A stretch of 64,000 bases of DNA from Belnapia rosea (GCF_900101615.1 NZ_FMZX01000003.1:62001-126000); one strand, 5' to 3'; counted from the stretch's first letter, positions 18,314-29,142 are shown. Notes: generated by a model from the sequence alone, not told the origin. A program made the numbers and translations.

Positions 18314-19272
18314 TCCGCCTGGCGCTGGGCCTGCTGCTGCTGGCCCTGGCCCCCGCCTGGGCTGGCTTCCCCGAGCCGGGGCGGCCGGTGCAGGTCATCC
18401 TGCCCTATCCGCCAGGCGGCGGCAGCGACATCTCCGCCCGCGCCCTGGCGCCGGTGCTGGAGCGGGAGCTCGGCACCACGGTGGTGATCGTGAACCGGCC
18501 CGGTGCCAATTCGCAGATCGGCATGGCGCAGACGGCGCGGTCGCGGCCGGATGGCTATACCCTGGCCTATGGGCTCTGGCCCTCGACCATCACCCTCTAC
18601 CTGGACGTCTCCCGCAATGCCGGCTTCACGCGGGAGAGCTTCGCCCCGCTGGCGATGCATGTGATCGACCCAGGCAGTATCATCGTCCGTGCCGACAGCC
18701 CGCTGCGCTCGCTCGCCGACCTCATCGCCGCGGCGCGGGCGCGGCCGGGGGCGCTCCGGGTGTCAGACCCCGGGATCCTGAGCTGGGAGCACCTGGCTTC
18801 CATCGCCCTGCAGCAGCAGCATGGGATCAGCGTGAACCAGATCCACTACCAGGGTTCGGCACCCGCGCTGGTGGCGCTGCTCTCGGGCGAGATCGAGGTG
18901 GCGCTGGTGGCCGGCGGCACGGCGATGGCGCAGACCCGTGCCGGGGCGGCCCGCACCCTGGCCCTGTTCGATACCGCTGAAAGTCCCTTCCTGCCTGGCG
19001 TGCCGACCGCGGCCTCGCTCGGGACGCCGGTCGTCACCGGCTCGGCCCGCGGCTTCGTCGCCCCGGCCGGGCTGCCGTCGGAGGTGGAGGCGGTGCTGGC
19101 CGGCGCGCTGGAACGCGCCATCACCAGCCCGGAGCATCGCCAGAGGATGCAGGAACTCGGCCTGCCCATCCGCTTCATGGGCCCGGCGGAATTCCGCGAT
19201 TACTGGGCTGCGCAGGAGGCTGCCCTGGCCCCGCTGGTGCAGCGGGCGCTGGCGGTCGGAGCAGGGCGGTAG
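18310..19272 (+). CDS. Tripartite tricarboxylate transporter substrate-binding protein (Bug/TctC family)
   Basis: 320 residues with a GTG start inside the SDR stop codon. A hydrophobic signal peptide ([15 protein letters not shown]) precedes the mature protein, which starts with the family pattern [17 protein letters not shown] and later [10 protein letters not shown] and PDGYTLAYG. Bug proteins are periplasmic binders of carboxylates. No TctA/TctB membrane genes are nearby, which is normal for the many orphan copies in this lineage. Ligand unknown. Confidence 0.92.
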   Translation: MIRLALGLLLLALAPAWAGFPEPGRPVQVILPYPPGGGSDISARALAPVLERELGTTVVIVNRPGANSQIGMAQTARSRPDGYTLAYGLWPSTITLYLDVSRNAGFTRESFAPLAMHVIDPGSIIVRADSPLRSLADLIAAARARPGALRVSDPGILSWEHLASIALQQQHGISVNQIHYQGSAPALVALLSGEIEVALVAGGTAMAQTRAGAARTLALFDTAESPFLPGVPTAASLGTPVVTGSARGFVAPAGLPSEVEAVLAGALERAITSPEHRQRMQELGLPIRFMGPAEFRDYWAAQEAALAPLVQRALAVGAGR

Positions 19273-19275
19273 TTT

Positions 19276-19452
19276 TCAGGCCCTGGCGCTGTAGGCCGGG
19301 GCCGGGAGGTGCTGCAACAGCGGCATTTCCGACCCCTGCCGGCGCCAGGCCGGTGCCTCGGCATTGTCGTGCCACTGGGGCGTGCCGAAACTGTTGGCGG
19401 CACAGCCTGGCAGGGCAGCGGCGATCAGCAGGGCCAGAACACGATATCGCAT
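19276..19452 (-). CDS. Small predicted lipoprotein, 58 aa
   Basis: ATG 19452 follows AGGGA at a suitable distance. The first 17 residues form a short signal peptide ending in the lipobox LPGC, so Cys17 would be lipidated. The mature 42 residues are hydrophilic with two tryptophans. No family recognised. It ends four bases from the convergent Bug-family gene. Confidence 0.6.
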   Translation of the reverse strand: MRYRVLALLIAAALPGCAANSFGTPQWHDNAEAPAWRRQGSEMPLLQHLPAPAYSARA

Positions 19453-19614
19453 CGCAGCATCCCTATCTGGGCAATGGACTGAGCCTGACATACCAGCCCA
19501 TGCCTGTCCTCCCCGATTCGCGCCACCGGCCAATTTCCTCCGTGGATTGCACGGCTTGCGGAACTAGTTCCACGACGCAGCGTAATGGCGCCACTTGCCA
19601 CAGGAGGATACCCG

Positions 19615-19731
19615 ATGCGTCACGCCGCCCTGCTGATTCTCGTCACCCTGGGCCTTGCCGGTTGCGTCAGCTTCAGCAGCAGCAACCCGAACCCGCCGCC
19701 GCCGAATGCCGTGATCGTGCCGGCCCGCTGA
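19615..19731 (+). CDS. Very small predicted lipoprotein, 38 aa
   Basis: ATG 19615 has a strong ribosome site (CAGGAGGA). The product starts MRHAALLILVTLGLAGCVSF: a signal peptide with lipobox LAGC, then a 22-residue Ser/Pro/Asn-rich tail ending PARSTOP. Its last 59 bases overlap, on the opposite strand, the 3' end of the DUF2459 gene. The strong start and textbook lipobox argue that it is real despite its size. Confidence 0.6.
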   Translation: MRHAALLILVTLGLAGCVSFSSSNPNPPPPNAVIVPAR

Positions 19732-20377
19732 GCCCGGCGCGCAACGCGGCGGCCCGGCGAGCCCGTGCCATCACCTGATGGGCGAAAAGCACCCCGCCTG
19801 CCGTGATGGGCAGGCCGGCTGCTGCCAGAGCCTCCGCGGTCCAGGTGTTGCAGGTGCGGGTGGCTGAGTAGTGGATAGGGGAGGCATGGAAGACGCTGCC
19901 GGGATAAGGACCTTCGGCCAATGGGCCGAGGCGGCCATCGGGCAGCAGCCGGCTGCGGTCCAGGCTGTCCGCCAGGAAGTGCTGCAGCCGGCAGAACTCC
20001 GCCAGGGACAGGCCGAGCGGCACCGACTGCTCCGCGCCGAAAGCCGCCTCGGGCGAGACGGCAAGGGCGGTCATCAGGATCGCCCCCGGCGCGGGCAGCA
20101 GCGCCGCCAGCATCCCGATTGGCGAATTGTCGGCGCCCAGCAACCAGGCCCGGTCGCCGAAGCCGAAGAGCAGAACGCGGACGCCCGGGTATCCCGCTGC
20201 CAGCCCGGCAAGCAGCGGATGCAGCGGCGGGCCATCCACCGGCAGCGCGATATCCGTATGCCAGCCGCGATCGATCACGGCGATCTCCGTGACGATGGGG
20301 TCCGTTGCCGGGGCCGGGGCCAGTGGCACCGCGCAGGCACCGAGGCCAAGAGCCAGCAGCAAGGTTCGCCGGTCCAT
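19673..20377 (-). CDS. DUF2459 (TIGR02117) family predicted exported protein
   Basis: 234 residues from ATG 20377. A signal region, MDRRTLLLALGLGACAV, gives a lipoprotein-like or Sec N-terminus. The mature domain has the family features DRGWHTDIALPV, a GFGDRAWLL segment and, near the end, THSATRTCNTW-like text (HYSATRTCNTWTAEAL). The family is of unknown function. The final roughly 25 residues (ending CCC) overlap the 38-aa lipoprotein gene on the other strand and look like a non-conserved extension. The start codon overlaps the start codon of the kinase on the plus strand. Confidence 0.75.
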   Translation of the reverse strand: MDRRTLLLALGLGACAVPLAPAPATDPIVTEIAVIDRGWHTDIALPVDGPPLHPLLAGLAAGYPGVRVLLFGFGDRAWLLGADNSPIGMLAALLPAPGAILMTALAVSPEAAFGAEQSVPLGLSLAEFCRLQHFLADSLDRSRLLPDGRLGPLAEGPYPGSVFHASPIHYSATRTCNTWTAEALAAAGLPITAGGVLFAHQVMARARRAAALRAGLSGPARSRHSAAAGSGCCC

Positions 20378-22050
20378 GGCCCCTGACGCTGGCCGGCCAA
20401 GAGCCAAGCTGGCCTGGCTGCCCGACCCTGCCTGGTGCCTGCCGCTGCTGCTCGCCATCGCCCTCTTCACCGTGGCGGTCCTGCCGCTGTGGTCGGCGGA
20501 TGGCATAGTTTACGGTACCGCGTGGTACTGTGCGGTCCTGATGCTGGCAAGCCTTGGGCTGGTCGGCATCGCCATCATGCTGGCCCGGCGCATGACCAGG
20601 CTTGGCGAGCAGATCGCCGCCAGCTCCGCCGCGCTGGCCATCAGCAAGGCGCAGTTGCAGCGGGCCCAGCGCATCGGCCGGGTGGGCGGCTTCGAGATCG
20701 ATTTCCGGTCGGGGGAGAACCATCGCTCCGGCGCGTACATGTCGGTGCAGGGCCTGCCGGGCGAAGCGCGCATCGAGCAGCATGCCGACTGGGTCCGCCG
20801 GCTGCACCCGGAGGACCGCGAGCGCGCCGAGCGGTATTTCCTCGAAGCCGTGGCCGATGGCTCCGGCATCACCGATTACGCGCAGGAATACCGCATCATC
20901 GCGCCGAGTGGCGACGTGCGCTGGATCTCTGCCCGGGCCGAGATCGAGCGTGACACGACCGGCCGCGCCCTCCGCATGGTCGGGGCGCATGTCGATGTCA
21001 CCGACATGAAGCAGGCCGAGGCCGCGCGCCGTGCCAGCGAGGAGCGGCTGCGCCTGGCGCAGGAGGCGGCCGGCCTCGGCGTCTGGGAACGGGACCTCCG
21101 CACCGGGGCGGCTGTCTGGTCGGCGGAGCAGTACCGGCTCACCGGCTTCGACCCGGCCTCCGGTCCGCCAAGCCGGGAGGCGTTGCAGGCCTGTATCCTG
21201 CCTGAAGCGCCATCGAGGGAGGCGCCGGCCGCCGAGCGCGCGGCTTATCAGGAGGATGGCAGCTTCCGCCGCCAGTTCCGCATCCGCCATGTCGGGGATG
21301 GGGGGATCCGCACCATCCTCGCCCTGGGGCGGGTCTTCCACAATGCAACGGGGCGGCCGATCCGGGTGATCGGCGTCAATCTCGACATCACCGACCGGGT
21401 GCGGGCGGAGGAGCGGCAACTCCTGCTGACCCGCGAACTCGATCATCGGGCGAAGAACGCGCTGGCCGTGGTGCAGGCCGCGTTGCGCCTGACTCCACGT
21501 GAGGACCCGGCTGCCTTCGCCCGCGCCGTGCAGGGCCGCGTCGCCGCCCTGACACGGGCGCATACCCTTCTGGCAAAGGGCGGCTGGAGCGGCGCCGGCC
21601 TCCGCACCCTGCTGCAAGGTGAGGTGGAGCCCTTCCTCGGCGCACCGGCCCAGATGGTGCTGGACGGCCCGCCCATCCGCCTGGCTGCGGTGGCGGCGCA
21701 GCCGATCGCCATGGCGGTCCATGAGTTGGCGACGAATGCCATGAAATACGGCGCGCTCTCGACCGATACGGGCCGCGTCGTCGTGCGCTGGCGCGAGGAG
21801 GCGGATAGCCTGGTGCTCGACTGGACCGAGGAGGGCGGGCCGCCAGTGATGGCAGCGCCGCAGCGCCGCGGCTTCGGCACTCGGGTGATCGAGGCAACGC
21901 TCGGCGCGCAACTCGGGCGGCATGGTGCGCTTCGACTGGCAGGCGGGTGGCCTCGTCTGTGCCATCCGGCTGCCACTCGGCCGTGTGGTGGCGCTGACGG
22001 GACCGATCGAGGAGCCGCCGGAGTTATCCCTCGAAGGGCTCGGCGGCTGA
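20376..22050 (+). pseudogene. HWE-family sensor histidine kinase with a +1 frameshift near its 3' end
   Basis: Two N-terminal membrane helices (within residues 15-65) and two PAS-like modules (the second begins near EERLRLAQEAAGLGVWE) precede the HWE kinase core. The core has the phospho-acceptor region ELDHRAKNALAVVQ, the N box HELATNAMKYGAL and the W-x-E motif LDWTEEGG. After GFGTRVIEATLGAQLG the frame goes wrong. One extra G in the run at 21915-21917 shifts translation, while the neighbouring frame continues with the expected kinase ending (MVRFDWQAGGLVCAIRLPLG) to TGA at 22048-22050. The uncorrected frame would read on to 22136. The last G2-box strand is lost, so ATP binding may be impaired; a sequencing error in a G run is equally possible. 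Confidence 0.75.
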
Positions 22051-22054
22051 GCCT

Positions 22055-22098
22055 CCAGAGCGGCTTCCGTTCACACTGGCTCACGGACCCCGCTCTGG
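22055..22098. terminator. Hairpin downstream of the kinase gene
   Basis: CCAGAGCGG (22055-22063) and CCGCTCTGG (22090-22098) form a 9-bp stem with an internal TCCGT/ACGGA pairing in the loop. It sits immediately after the corrected kinase stop codon at 22050, consistent with a transcript end. No clear T-tract follows. Confidence 0.45.
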
Positions 22099-22112
22099 CT
22101 TGTTGTTTCAGC

Positions 22113-22159
22113 GAGCAAATACCTCCGATCAGATGACTCCATCTGATCGGAGTTTGCTC
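22113..22159. repeat. Large intergenic palindrome, copy 1
   Basis: Inner arms CTCCGATCAGATG (22123-22135) and CATCTGATCGGAG (22140-22152) pair over 13 bp around a 4-base loop. Outer arms GAGCAAA (22113-22119) and TTTGCTC (22153-22159) extend the stem past a 3-base bulge. It lies between convergent genes (kinase and sugar-dehydrogenase-like gene), touching the stop codon of the latter. A related copy is at 52794-52840, also between convergent genes. Confidence 0.7.
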
Positions 22160-23466
22160 TAGCGGTTGGCGCCGCTCACCCGCCAGATGCGGTTGCCCAC
22201 GTCATCGGCCACCAGCAGCGCGCCCGCATGGTCGAAGGCGACGCCGACCGGGCGGCCCAGCGCATGGCCATCCCCATCGAGGAAGCCGGTCAGGACATCC
22301 ACCGGCGCGCCGTTCGGCTTGCCATCGGCGAAGGGGACGAAGATCACCTTGTAGCCGCTTGGCGGCCTGCGGTTCCAGGATCCGTGCTGGCCGATGAAGG
22401 CACCGCCCTGGAAGGGGGCCGGCAGCCGGCTGCCCTGGTCGAAGGTGAGGCCGAGCGAGGCGGTGTGCGGACCGAGCGCGTAGTCCGGCGCGATGGCGCG
22501 GGCGACGAGGTCCGGCCGCTGCGGCTGCACCCGCTCATCCACATGCTGGCCGTAATAGCTGTAGGGCCAGCCGTAGAAGGCGCCGTCCTTCACCGAGGTC
22601 ATGTAGTCCGGCACCAGGTCGCTGCCGATCTCGTCCCGTTCGTTCACCGCCGCCCAGAGCAGGCCGGTGCGTGGCTCCCAGGCCATGCCGACCGGGTTGC
22701 GCAGGCCGGAGGCGAAGACGCGGCGCTGGCCGGTGCTGGCATCGATTTCGAGGATGGCGGCACGGTCCGTCTCCGCCTCGATGCCGTTCTCGGCGACATT
22801 GCTGTTCGAGCCGATGCTGGCATAGAGCTTCGTGCCATCGGCACTGGCGACGATGTTCTTGGTCCAGTGATGGTTGATCGGACCGCCAGGCAGCGGCGCC
22901 AGGGTCTCGCCCGGCGTGGTGATACGCGTCTCGCCGCTGCGGTAGGGGAAGCGCACCACGGCATCGGCATTGGCGACGAAGAGGCTCTCCCCGACCAGTG
23001 CCATGCCGAAGGGCGAGTTCAGCCCCTCCAGAAAGACCGAACGGGTCTCGGCGACGCCGTCGCCATCGGCATCGCGCAGCAGGGTGATGCGGTTGGCGCT
23101 CGGCACCCCGGCACCGGCGCGTTTCATGACGAGGCCCATGACCCAGCCACGGATGCCCTTGCCATCCTCGGGCTTGGGCGGCGCATTGGTCTCGGCGACC
23201 AGCACGTCGCCATTGGGCAGCACATGGAGCCAACGCGGATGGTCGAGGCCAGCGGCGAAGGCCTGGACGCGGAGGCCCTCGGCCGGACTGGGGGCAGCGC
23301 CCTCCGGCCAGCCGCGGGCCGGGGCGATGTTGACCGTCGGGATCCAGCTCGAACGCGGCGCCGGCAGTTGCGGGTTGGGGCCGGTGCCGGCGCCGACCGG
23401 CAGGCTCGCCTCCTCCTTGCAGCCAACAAGGGAGAGCAGCAGCAGGGCGAGAAGGGGTGCGCGCAT
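22159..23466 (-). CDS. PQQ-dependent sugar dehydrogenase-like beta-propeller lipoprotein (sorbosone dehydrogenase family)
   Basis: 435 residues from ATG 23466. Signal peptide [20 protein letters not shown] with lipobox LVGC, so it is probably anchored to a membrane facing the periplasm. The propeller has family markers: [51 protein letters not shown] and [16 protein letters not shown]. Relatives (soluble glucose/sorbosone dehydrogenases) oxidise sugars with PQQ and pass electrons to cytochrome c. Substrate and PQQ use are inferred. The gene stands alone. Confidence 0.85.
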   Translation of the reverse strand: MRAPLLALLLLSLVGCKEEASLPVGAGTGPNPQLPAPRSSWIPTVNIAPARGWPEGAAPSPAEGLRVQAFAAGLDHPRWLHVLPNGDVLVAETNAPPKPEDGKGIRGWVMGLVMKRAGAGVPSANRITLLRDADGDGVAETRSVFLEGLNSPFGMALVGESLFVANADAVVRFPYRSGETRITTPGETLAPLPGGPINHHWTKNIVASADGTKLYASIGSNSNVAENGIEAETDRAAILEIDASTGQRRVFASGLRNPVGMAWEPRTGLLWAAVNERDEIGSDLVPDYMTSVKDGAFYGWPYSYYGQHVDERVQPQRPDLVARAIAPDYALGPHTASLGLTFDQGSRLPAPFQGGAFIGQHGSWNRRPPSGYKVIFVPFADGKPNGAPVDVLTGFLDGDGHALGRPVGVAFDHAGALLVADDVGNRIWRVSGANR

Positions 23467-23944
23467 GGGATCGAAACGTGGCCCTGAGCGCACCGGTTCC
23501 CGTGACCATGCGAAGGCGATACGGCCCGCGTGCCACCGCGTGTGGAATCCCCTTGGATGGTGGCCGTGGCTTATTTCGTCGTGCTGCCCGGTCCGACCCA
23601 TGCGCGGGACGTGCCCGGCTTCATGCGGGTTCCCGTCGCTGGCCCAGCACTCGACGCGCGCCGATTGCCTCCCCGCCAATACCGGTGTGGATGTGCTGCC
23701 GGCGGCGCGATGATGCCGGTGCATGCCGAGATCATGATGCCTTTGGCCCAGGGCGTGTGGAACGACATCAATCTCGGCAATGCAGGGGGCAATTGGCTGC
23801 TCGGCGCCGCCGGCGCCGATCTGTTCCAACTCGCTCCCTGCTGCGGCTCGCCGGCTTTGGCGAGTTGCAGGCGGCGAGGAATGACGAGCCGGGCGGCCTC
23901 GGCATCGTCACGGCCAGCCTCGCCGCAGCCGACGTGCTGCCGGC
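23467..23944. other. 478 bases without a convincing gene; possible decayed RTX-like fragment
   Basis: No open frame here has a ribosome site plus recognisable protein across its length. On the plus strand, around 23755-23835, one frame reads [20 protein letters not shown], which is like the glycine/aspartate turns of RTX calcium-binding repeats; the reading then loses character. This could be the relic of a surface or secreted protein gene whose frame is broken. Divergent promoters for the dehydrogenase-like gene (left) could also lie here. Confidence 0.3.
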
Positions 23945-24625
23945 TCAGGCTGTTTTCTGCGCCAGATGCGGGAACATCGCGAGCTTCGCCGCCTCGTCCA
24001 TCTCGGCCTTGAAGGCATGCCGGTCCTTCAGGGCCAGGGCACGGGCGGCAGCGGGGCGGGCGTTGATCTCGTCGAGATGGCGCTTCACATGCGGCAGGCC
24101 GTTGAGGGCGTTATCGCCCAGCACGAAGGGCACGAGGCGCGACCAGCCCCAGACCGCCATGTCGACCAGAGTGTAATCCTCGCCCAGCATGAAGCGCCGC
24201 GTGGCGAGCCGCGCATCGAGGATGCCCCAATGGCGCCGCGCCTCGAAGACATAGCGGTTGACCGCATACTCCTTCGGCTCCGGCGCGACGCGGGTAAAGT
24301 GCACCGCCTGGCCGGAATAGGGGCCGATGCCGCTGGCAACGAACATCAGCCAGGAGAGCATCTGGCCGCGTGCGTTGGCCGGTGGCAGGAATTGCCCGGT
24401 TTTCTCGGCGAGGTACAGCAGGATGGCATTGCTGTCGAACACCACCTGGTCGCCATCGACGATGGCCGGAACCTTGGCATTCGGGTTGATCCGGAGAAAT
24501 TCCGGCGCGTGCTGCTCGCCCTTCCTTGTATCGACCGGCACTGCCTCGTAGGGCAGGCCCAGCTCCTCAAGGCAAAGGGCGACCTTGGTCGGGTTCGGGG
24601 CGAGATTGTAGTAGAAGCGGAGCAT
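23945..24625 (-). CDS. Glutathione S-transferase family protein
   Basis: 226 residues. The thioredoxin-like N-terminal domain (1-80) has LRFYYNLAPNPTKVALCLEE, the cis-proline AKVPAIV and the glutathione-contacting FDSNAILLYLAE. The C-terminal helical domain includes LGEDYTLVDMAVWGW, the N-capping box of GSTs. Likely function is glutathione conjugation or reduction in the cytosol; the substrate is not predictable. It is transcribed alone, 94 bases upstream of the HU gene on the same strand direction. Confidence 0.9.
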   Translation of the reverse strand: MLRFYYNLAPNPTKVALCLEELGLPYEAVPVDTRKGEQHAPEFLRINPNAKVPAIVDGDQVVFDSNAILLYLAEKTGQFLPPANARGQMLSWLMFVASGIGPYSGQAVHFTRVAPEPKEYAVNRYVFEARRHWGILDARLATRRFMLGEDYTLVDMAVWGWSRLVPFVLGDNALNGLPHVKRHLDEINARPAAARALALKDRHAFKAEMDEAAKLAMFPHLAQKTA

Positions 24626-24719
24626 GGCTTTATCCTCCCTGTTTCCGGAAGGATAAGGCGCGCCCTGCCGCGCCGGGGCAAGGGGTGGCTGCGGGCCAGG
24701 CCCGCAGCCTTCGCCCGAA

Positions 24720-25031
24720 TCAGGCCTTGGCGGCCTTGCGCTTCGCCTTCTTCATGCCGGCGAGCGCAGCGTCCTTCAGGGACGGGCTCGCCTTGAAACG
24801 CACCGTGGCGCCGGCCTTCACCGCGACCTTCTCGCCCGTACGGGGGTTCAACGCGGTGCGCTTGGCGGTTTCCCGCACGATGAAGGCCCCGAAATCCGGG
24901 ATGGTGAAGCGGCCGGTCTCGACGATCTCACCCTTGATGGCAGCGATGATGTCGCTCGCCAGCGCATTGGCGGCAATGGTCGGCATCTCGGTCGACTTGA
25001 CGATGACGTCGGTCAGAAACTTCTTCGACAC
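24720..25031 (-). CDS. HU-family DNA-binding protein
   Basis: 103 residues from GTG 25031, chosen because AGGAG sits 8 bases upstream; a GTG at 25040 would overlap that site. The core has the HU/IHF beta-arm pattern GRFTIPDFGAFIVRE, RTALNPRTGEKV and VRFKASPSLKDA. The tail is lysine/alanine-rich (MKKAKRKAAKA). HU bends and compacts DNA in the nucleoid. The slightly basic C-terminal extension is a common alphaproteobacterial variant. Confidence 0.93.
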   Translation of the reverse strand: MSKKFLTDVIVKSTEMPTIAANALASDIIAAIKGEIVETGRFTIPDFGAFIVRETAKRTALNPRTGEKVAVKAGATVRFKASPSLKDAALAGMKKAKRKAAKA

Positions 25032-25162
25032 GCACAGCACTCCTTTCGATTCGCGCCGAAATAGCGCGATCCGCGCGGTTTGTCAGTCCTAACCTGCTGG
25101 CATCGGCGCTTGCGGCAAACGGCCGGCTCTGGAAGATTTCGCCCCGTATCGAGGGGAATGCC

Positions 25163-25759
25163 ATGAAGCTCGCCTATTCGGCCGCCAGCCCTTACGTCCG
25201 CAAGGTCACCGCCTGCGCCATCGCCCGCGGCCTGGATGGCCAGATCGAGCGCTGGACGGTGCCAACCAGCGACCCCGCCCTGGTGCCGGTGAACCCGCTC
25301 TCCAAGGTGCCCTCCTTCGTCACCGATGACGGCATGTCTCTCTACGACAGCCCGGTGATCTGCGAGTATCTCGACAGCATCGGCGATGCGCCGAAGCTGT
25401 TCCCGAACCCCGGCCCGGCCCGCTGGACGGCACTGCGCCAGCAGGCGCTGGGCGATGGCATCATGGATGCCAGCCAGCCGCGCCGGCGCGAGGTGGCGCT
25501 GCCGCAGGACCAGGGCCGGCAGGATTATATTGCGCTGCAGCAAAGCAAGGTGGCCCGCGCCCTCGACGTGCTGGAGGCGGAGGCTGCGAGCCTCGGCATG
25601 CTCACGACGATCGGCGAGATCACCATCGGCTGCGCCCTTGGCTATCTCGATTTCCGATTCCCGCACGAGCCCTGGCGCCCCGGCCATCCGAAGCTGGAGG
25701 CCTGGTACGCCAAGGTCGTCGCCCTGCCGCCCCTGGCGCAGACCATGCCGGTCGGCTGA
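25163..25759 (+). CDS. Glutathione S-transferase family protein (YibF-like)
   Basis: 198 residues. Starts MKLAYSAASPYVRKVTACAI, the short YibF-type N-terminus with Ser at the glutathione-activating position (S6/S9 region). It continues with LSKVPSFV (cis-Pro) and LYDSPVICEYLD. The C-terminal helical domain holds ITIGCALGYLDFRF. It is divergent from HU across 131 bases and is followed at 11 bases by the EVE gene, so it may head the EVE-GFA-Rieske run. Confidence 0.9.
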   Translation: MKLAYSAASPYVRKVTACAIARGLDGQIERWTVPTSDPALVPVNPLSKVPSFVTDDGMSLYDSPVICEYLDSIGDAPKLFPNPGPARWTALRQQALGDGIMDASQPRRREVALPQDQGRQDYIALQQSKVARALDVLEAEAASLGMLTTIGEITIGCALGYLDFRFPHEPWRPGHPKLEAWYAKVVALPPLAQTMPVG

Positions 25760-25770
25760 CGGCATCGCCC

Positions 25771-26202
25771 ATGGCCCGTTGGCTGGTGAAGAGTGAGCCC
25801 GATGCCTTTTCCTGGGACCAGCAGGTGGAAAACGGCATCGAGCCCTGGACCGGCGTGCGCAATGCGCTCGCCGCCAAGAACCTGCGGGCCATGCGCCTCG
25901 GCGACCGAGCCTTCTTCTATCACTCCAATATCGGCAAGGAGATCGTCGGCGTGGTCGAGGTGGTGCGGGAGGCCTATCCCGACCCCACCGACGAGACCGG
26001 CCGCTGGGCCTGCGTGGACATGAAGGCGGTCGGGCCGGTGCCAAAGCCGGTCAGCCTTGCCACCATCAAGACCATGCCGGAACTGGCGGAGCTGGCGCTG
26101 ATTCGACAGTCGCGCCTTTCCGTGATGCCCATCGAGCCGGCGCATTGGGCCATCCTCTGCCGCATGGGCGGTTGGACGGAGGGGGGAGGCGATGCGGCTT
26201 GA
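25771..26202 (+). CDS. EVE domain protein
   Basis: 143 residues, nearly all one EVE domain. Starts with MARWLVKSEPDAFSWDQ, the invariant W-L-x-K-S-E-P opening, followed by GVRNALAAKNLRAM, GDRAFFYHSN and the later LIRQSRLSVMPI. The EVE fold is PUA-like and binds modified bases; relatives recognise modified cytosine in DNA or modified RNA. The 3' end overlaps the GFA gene by 11 bases. Ligand here is unknown. Confidence 0.92.
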   Translation: MARWLVKSEPDAFSWDQQVENGIEPWTGVRNALAAKNLRAMRLGDRAFFYHSNIGKEIVGVVEVVREAYPDPTDETGRWACVDMKAVGPVPKPVSLATIKTMPELAELALIRQSRLSVMPIEPAHWAILCRMGGWTEGGGDAA

Positions 26203-26680
26203 AGGTTCCTGCCAATGTGGCGCGGTGCGGTTCGAGGTGGAGAGCCCGCACCCCTACCCCTATCAGCGCTGCTACTGCTCCATCTGCCGCAAGACCCAGG
26301 GCGGCGGTGGCTATGCGATCAATCTCGGGGCGGAGAACGCCTCACTCCGGGTCACCGGGCGGCGGAACATCACCGTCTATCATGCCCGGATGAAGGAGCC
26401 GGAGGATGCCCGCGCCCATCGCAGCCCGGCGGAGCGGCATTTCTGCGCGGTCTGCGGCAGCGCGCTCTGGCTCTATGACGCGCGCTGGCCGGAGTTGATC
26501 CACCCATTCGCCTCGGCCATCGACACGGCGCTGCCCGAGGCGCCGGAGAGCACCCATATCATGCTCGAATTCAAGGCGCCCTGGGTGGCGGTGGAGGCTG
26601 GCCCGCGCGACCGCCAGCACCAGCGGTATCCGGAGGAGAGCATCGCCGAATGGCATGACCGCCTGGGTCTCGGCCCTTGA
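26192..26680 (+). CDS. GFA family zinc protein
   Basis: 162 residues. The structural and catalytic zinc cysteines of the GFA/CENP-V fold are present: C7 and C9 (GSCQCGAVRF), C27/C29/C32 (RCYCSICRKTQ) and C85/C88 (FCAVCGSALW). Named after glutathione-dependent formaldehyde-activating enzyme, the wider family has mostly unknown substrates. It starts inside the EVE gene and ends inside the TTG start of the Rieske gene (TTGA), showing coupling. A second GST lies upstream in the same run, fitting a thiol-linked theme by inference. Confidence 0.9.
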   Translation: MRLEGSCQCGAVRFEVESPHPYPYQRCYCSICRKTQGGGGYAINLGAENASLRVTGRRNITVYHARMKEPEDARAHRSPAERHFCAVCGSALWLYDARWPELIHPFASAIDTALPEAPESTHIMLEFKAPWVAVEAGPRDRQHQRYPEESIAEWHDRLGLGP

Positions 26681-27030
26681 TCGGCGCGGATGAGCGGGTG
26701 CTCTGCCGGGCCGAGGAGGTGGAGGAGGGTGCGGCCCGCGGCTTCCCGGCGCCGCCCGGCCGGTTCACCGGCCTCTTCGCCGTGCGGAAGGGCGGGGAGG
26801 TCCGGGTCTATGTGAATTCCTGCCCGCATATCGGCCTGCCGCTGGAGCCCCTGCCGCATCGTTTCCTCGATACCCGCAAGGCGCATATCGTCTGCGCCGC
26901 CCATGGCGCCCGCTTCCGCATCGAGGATGGCGTCTGCATCAGCGGCCCCTGCATCGGCCAGGCGCTGGAGGCGGTGCCCTGCCGGATGGAGGACGGGCTA
27001 CTGGTGGTGCCGGCCGATGCCGGCGAGTAG
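26677..27030 (+). CDS. Rieske [2Fe-2S] domain protein
   Basis: 117 residues with a TTG start overlapping the GFA stop. The cluster ligands C49/H51 (CPH) and C73/H76 (CAAH) are present. The first box reads CPHIGLPL in place of the common CxHxGxxL. There is no transmembrane segment, so it is a soluble ferredoxin-like Rieske protein. No oxygenase large subunit is nearby. It may pass electrons to an unlinked enzyme. Confidence 0.88.
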   Translation: MIGADERVLCRAEEVEEGAARGFPAPPGRFTGLFAVRKGGEVRVYVNSCPHIGLPLEPLPHRFLDTRKAHIVCAAHGARFRIEDGVCISGPCIGQALEAVPCRMEDGLLVVPADAGE

Positions 27031-27138
27031 CGGGGGCTGGAGGGCCGCCTGCCGCATCCCATCTGCCCCGATTGACGGGGCGCAAGGCGGCATGGCCAAA
27101 CTCCCGCCATAAGCTGCTGGCCGAGGGGAGACTCCAAC

Positions 27139-29073
<1,935 letters not shown>

Positions 29074-29142
29074 TCGCTGGAACAGAGAGCGAATGCGAGG
29101 TCCAGGCCGGGAAAATTAGATGCCTTGAATTCAAGATCATGA

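Noticed and set aside
23530-24012. A 160-residue plus-strand frame overlapping the GST gene end
   Set aside because: It runs antisense through the GST C-terminus and shows domain-like text only over a short internal stretch.
29124-29135. The perfect palindrome CTTGAATTCAAG as an operator site
   Set aside because: It lies in a gap downstream of two convergent genes, not upstream of a start, so a regulatory role has no support.
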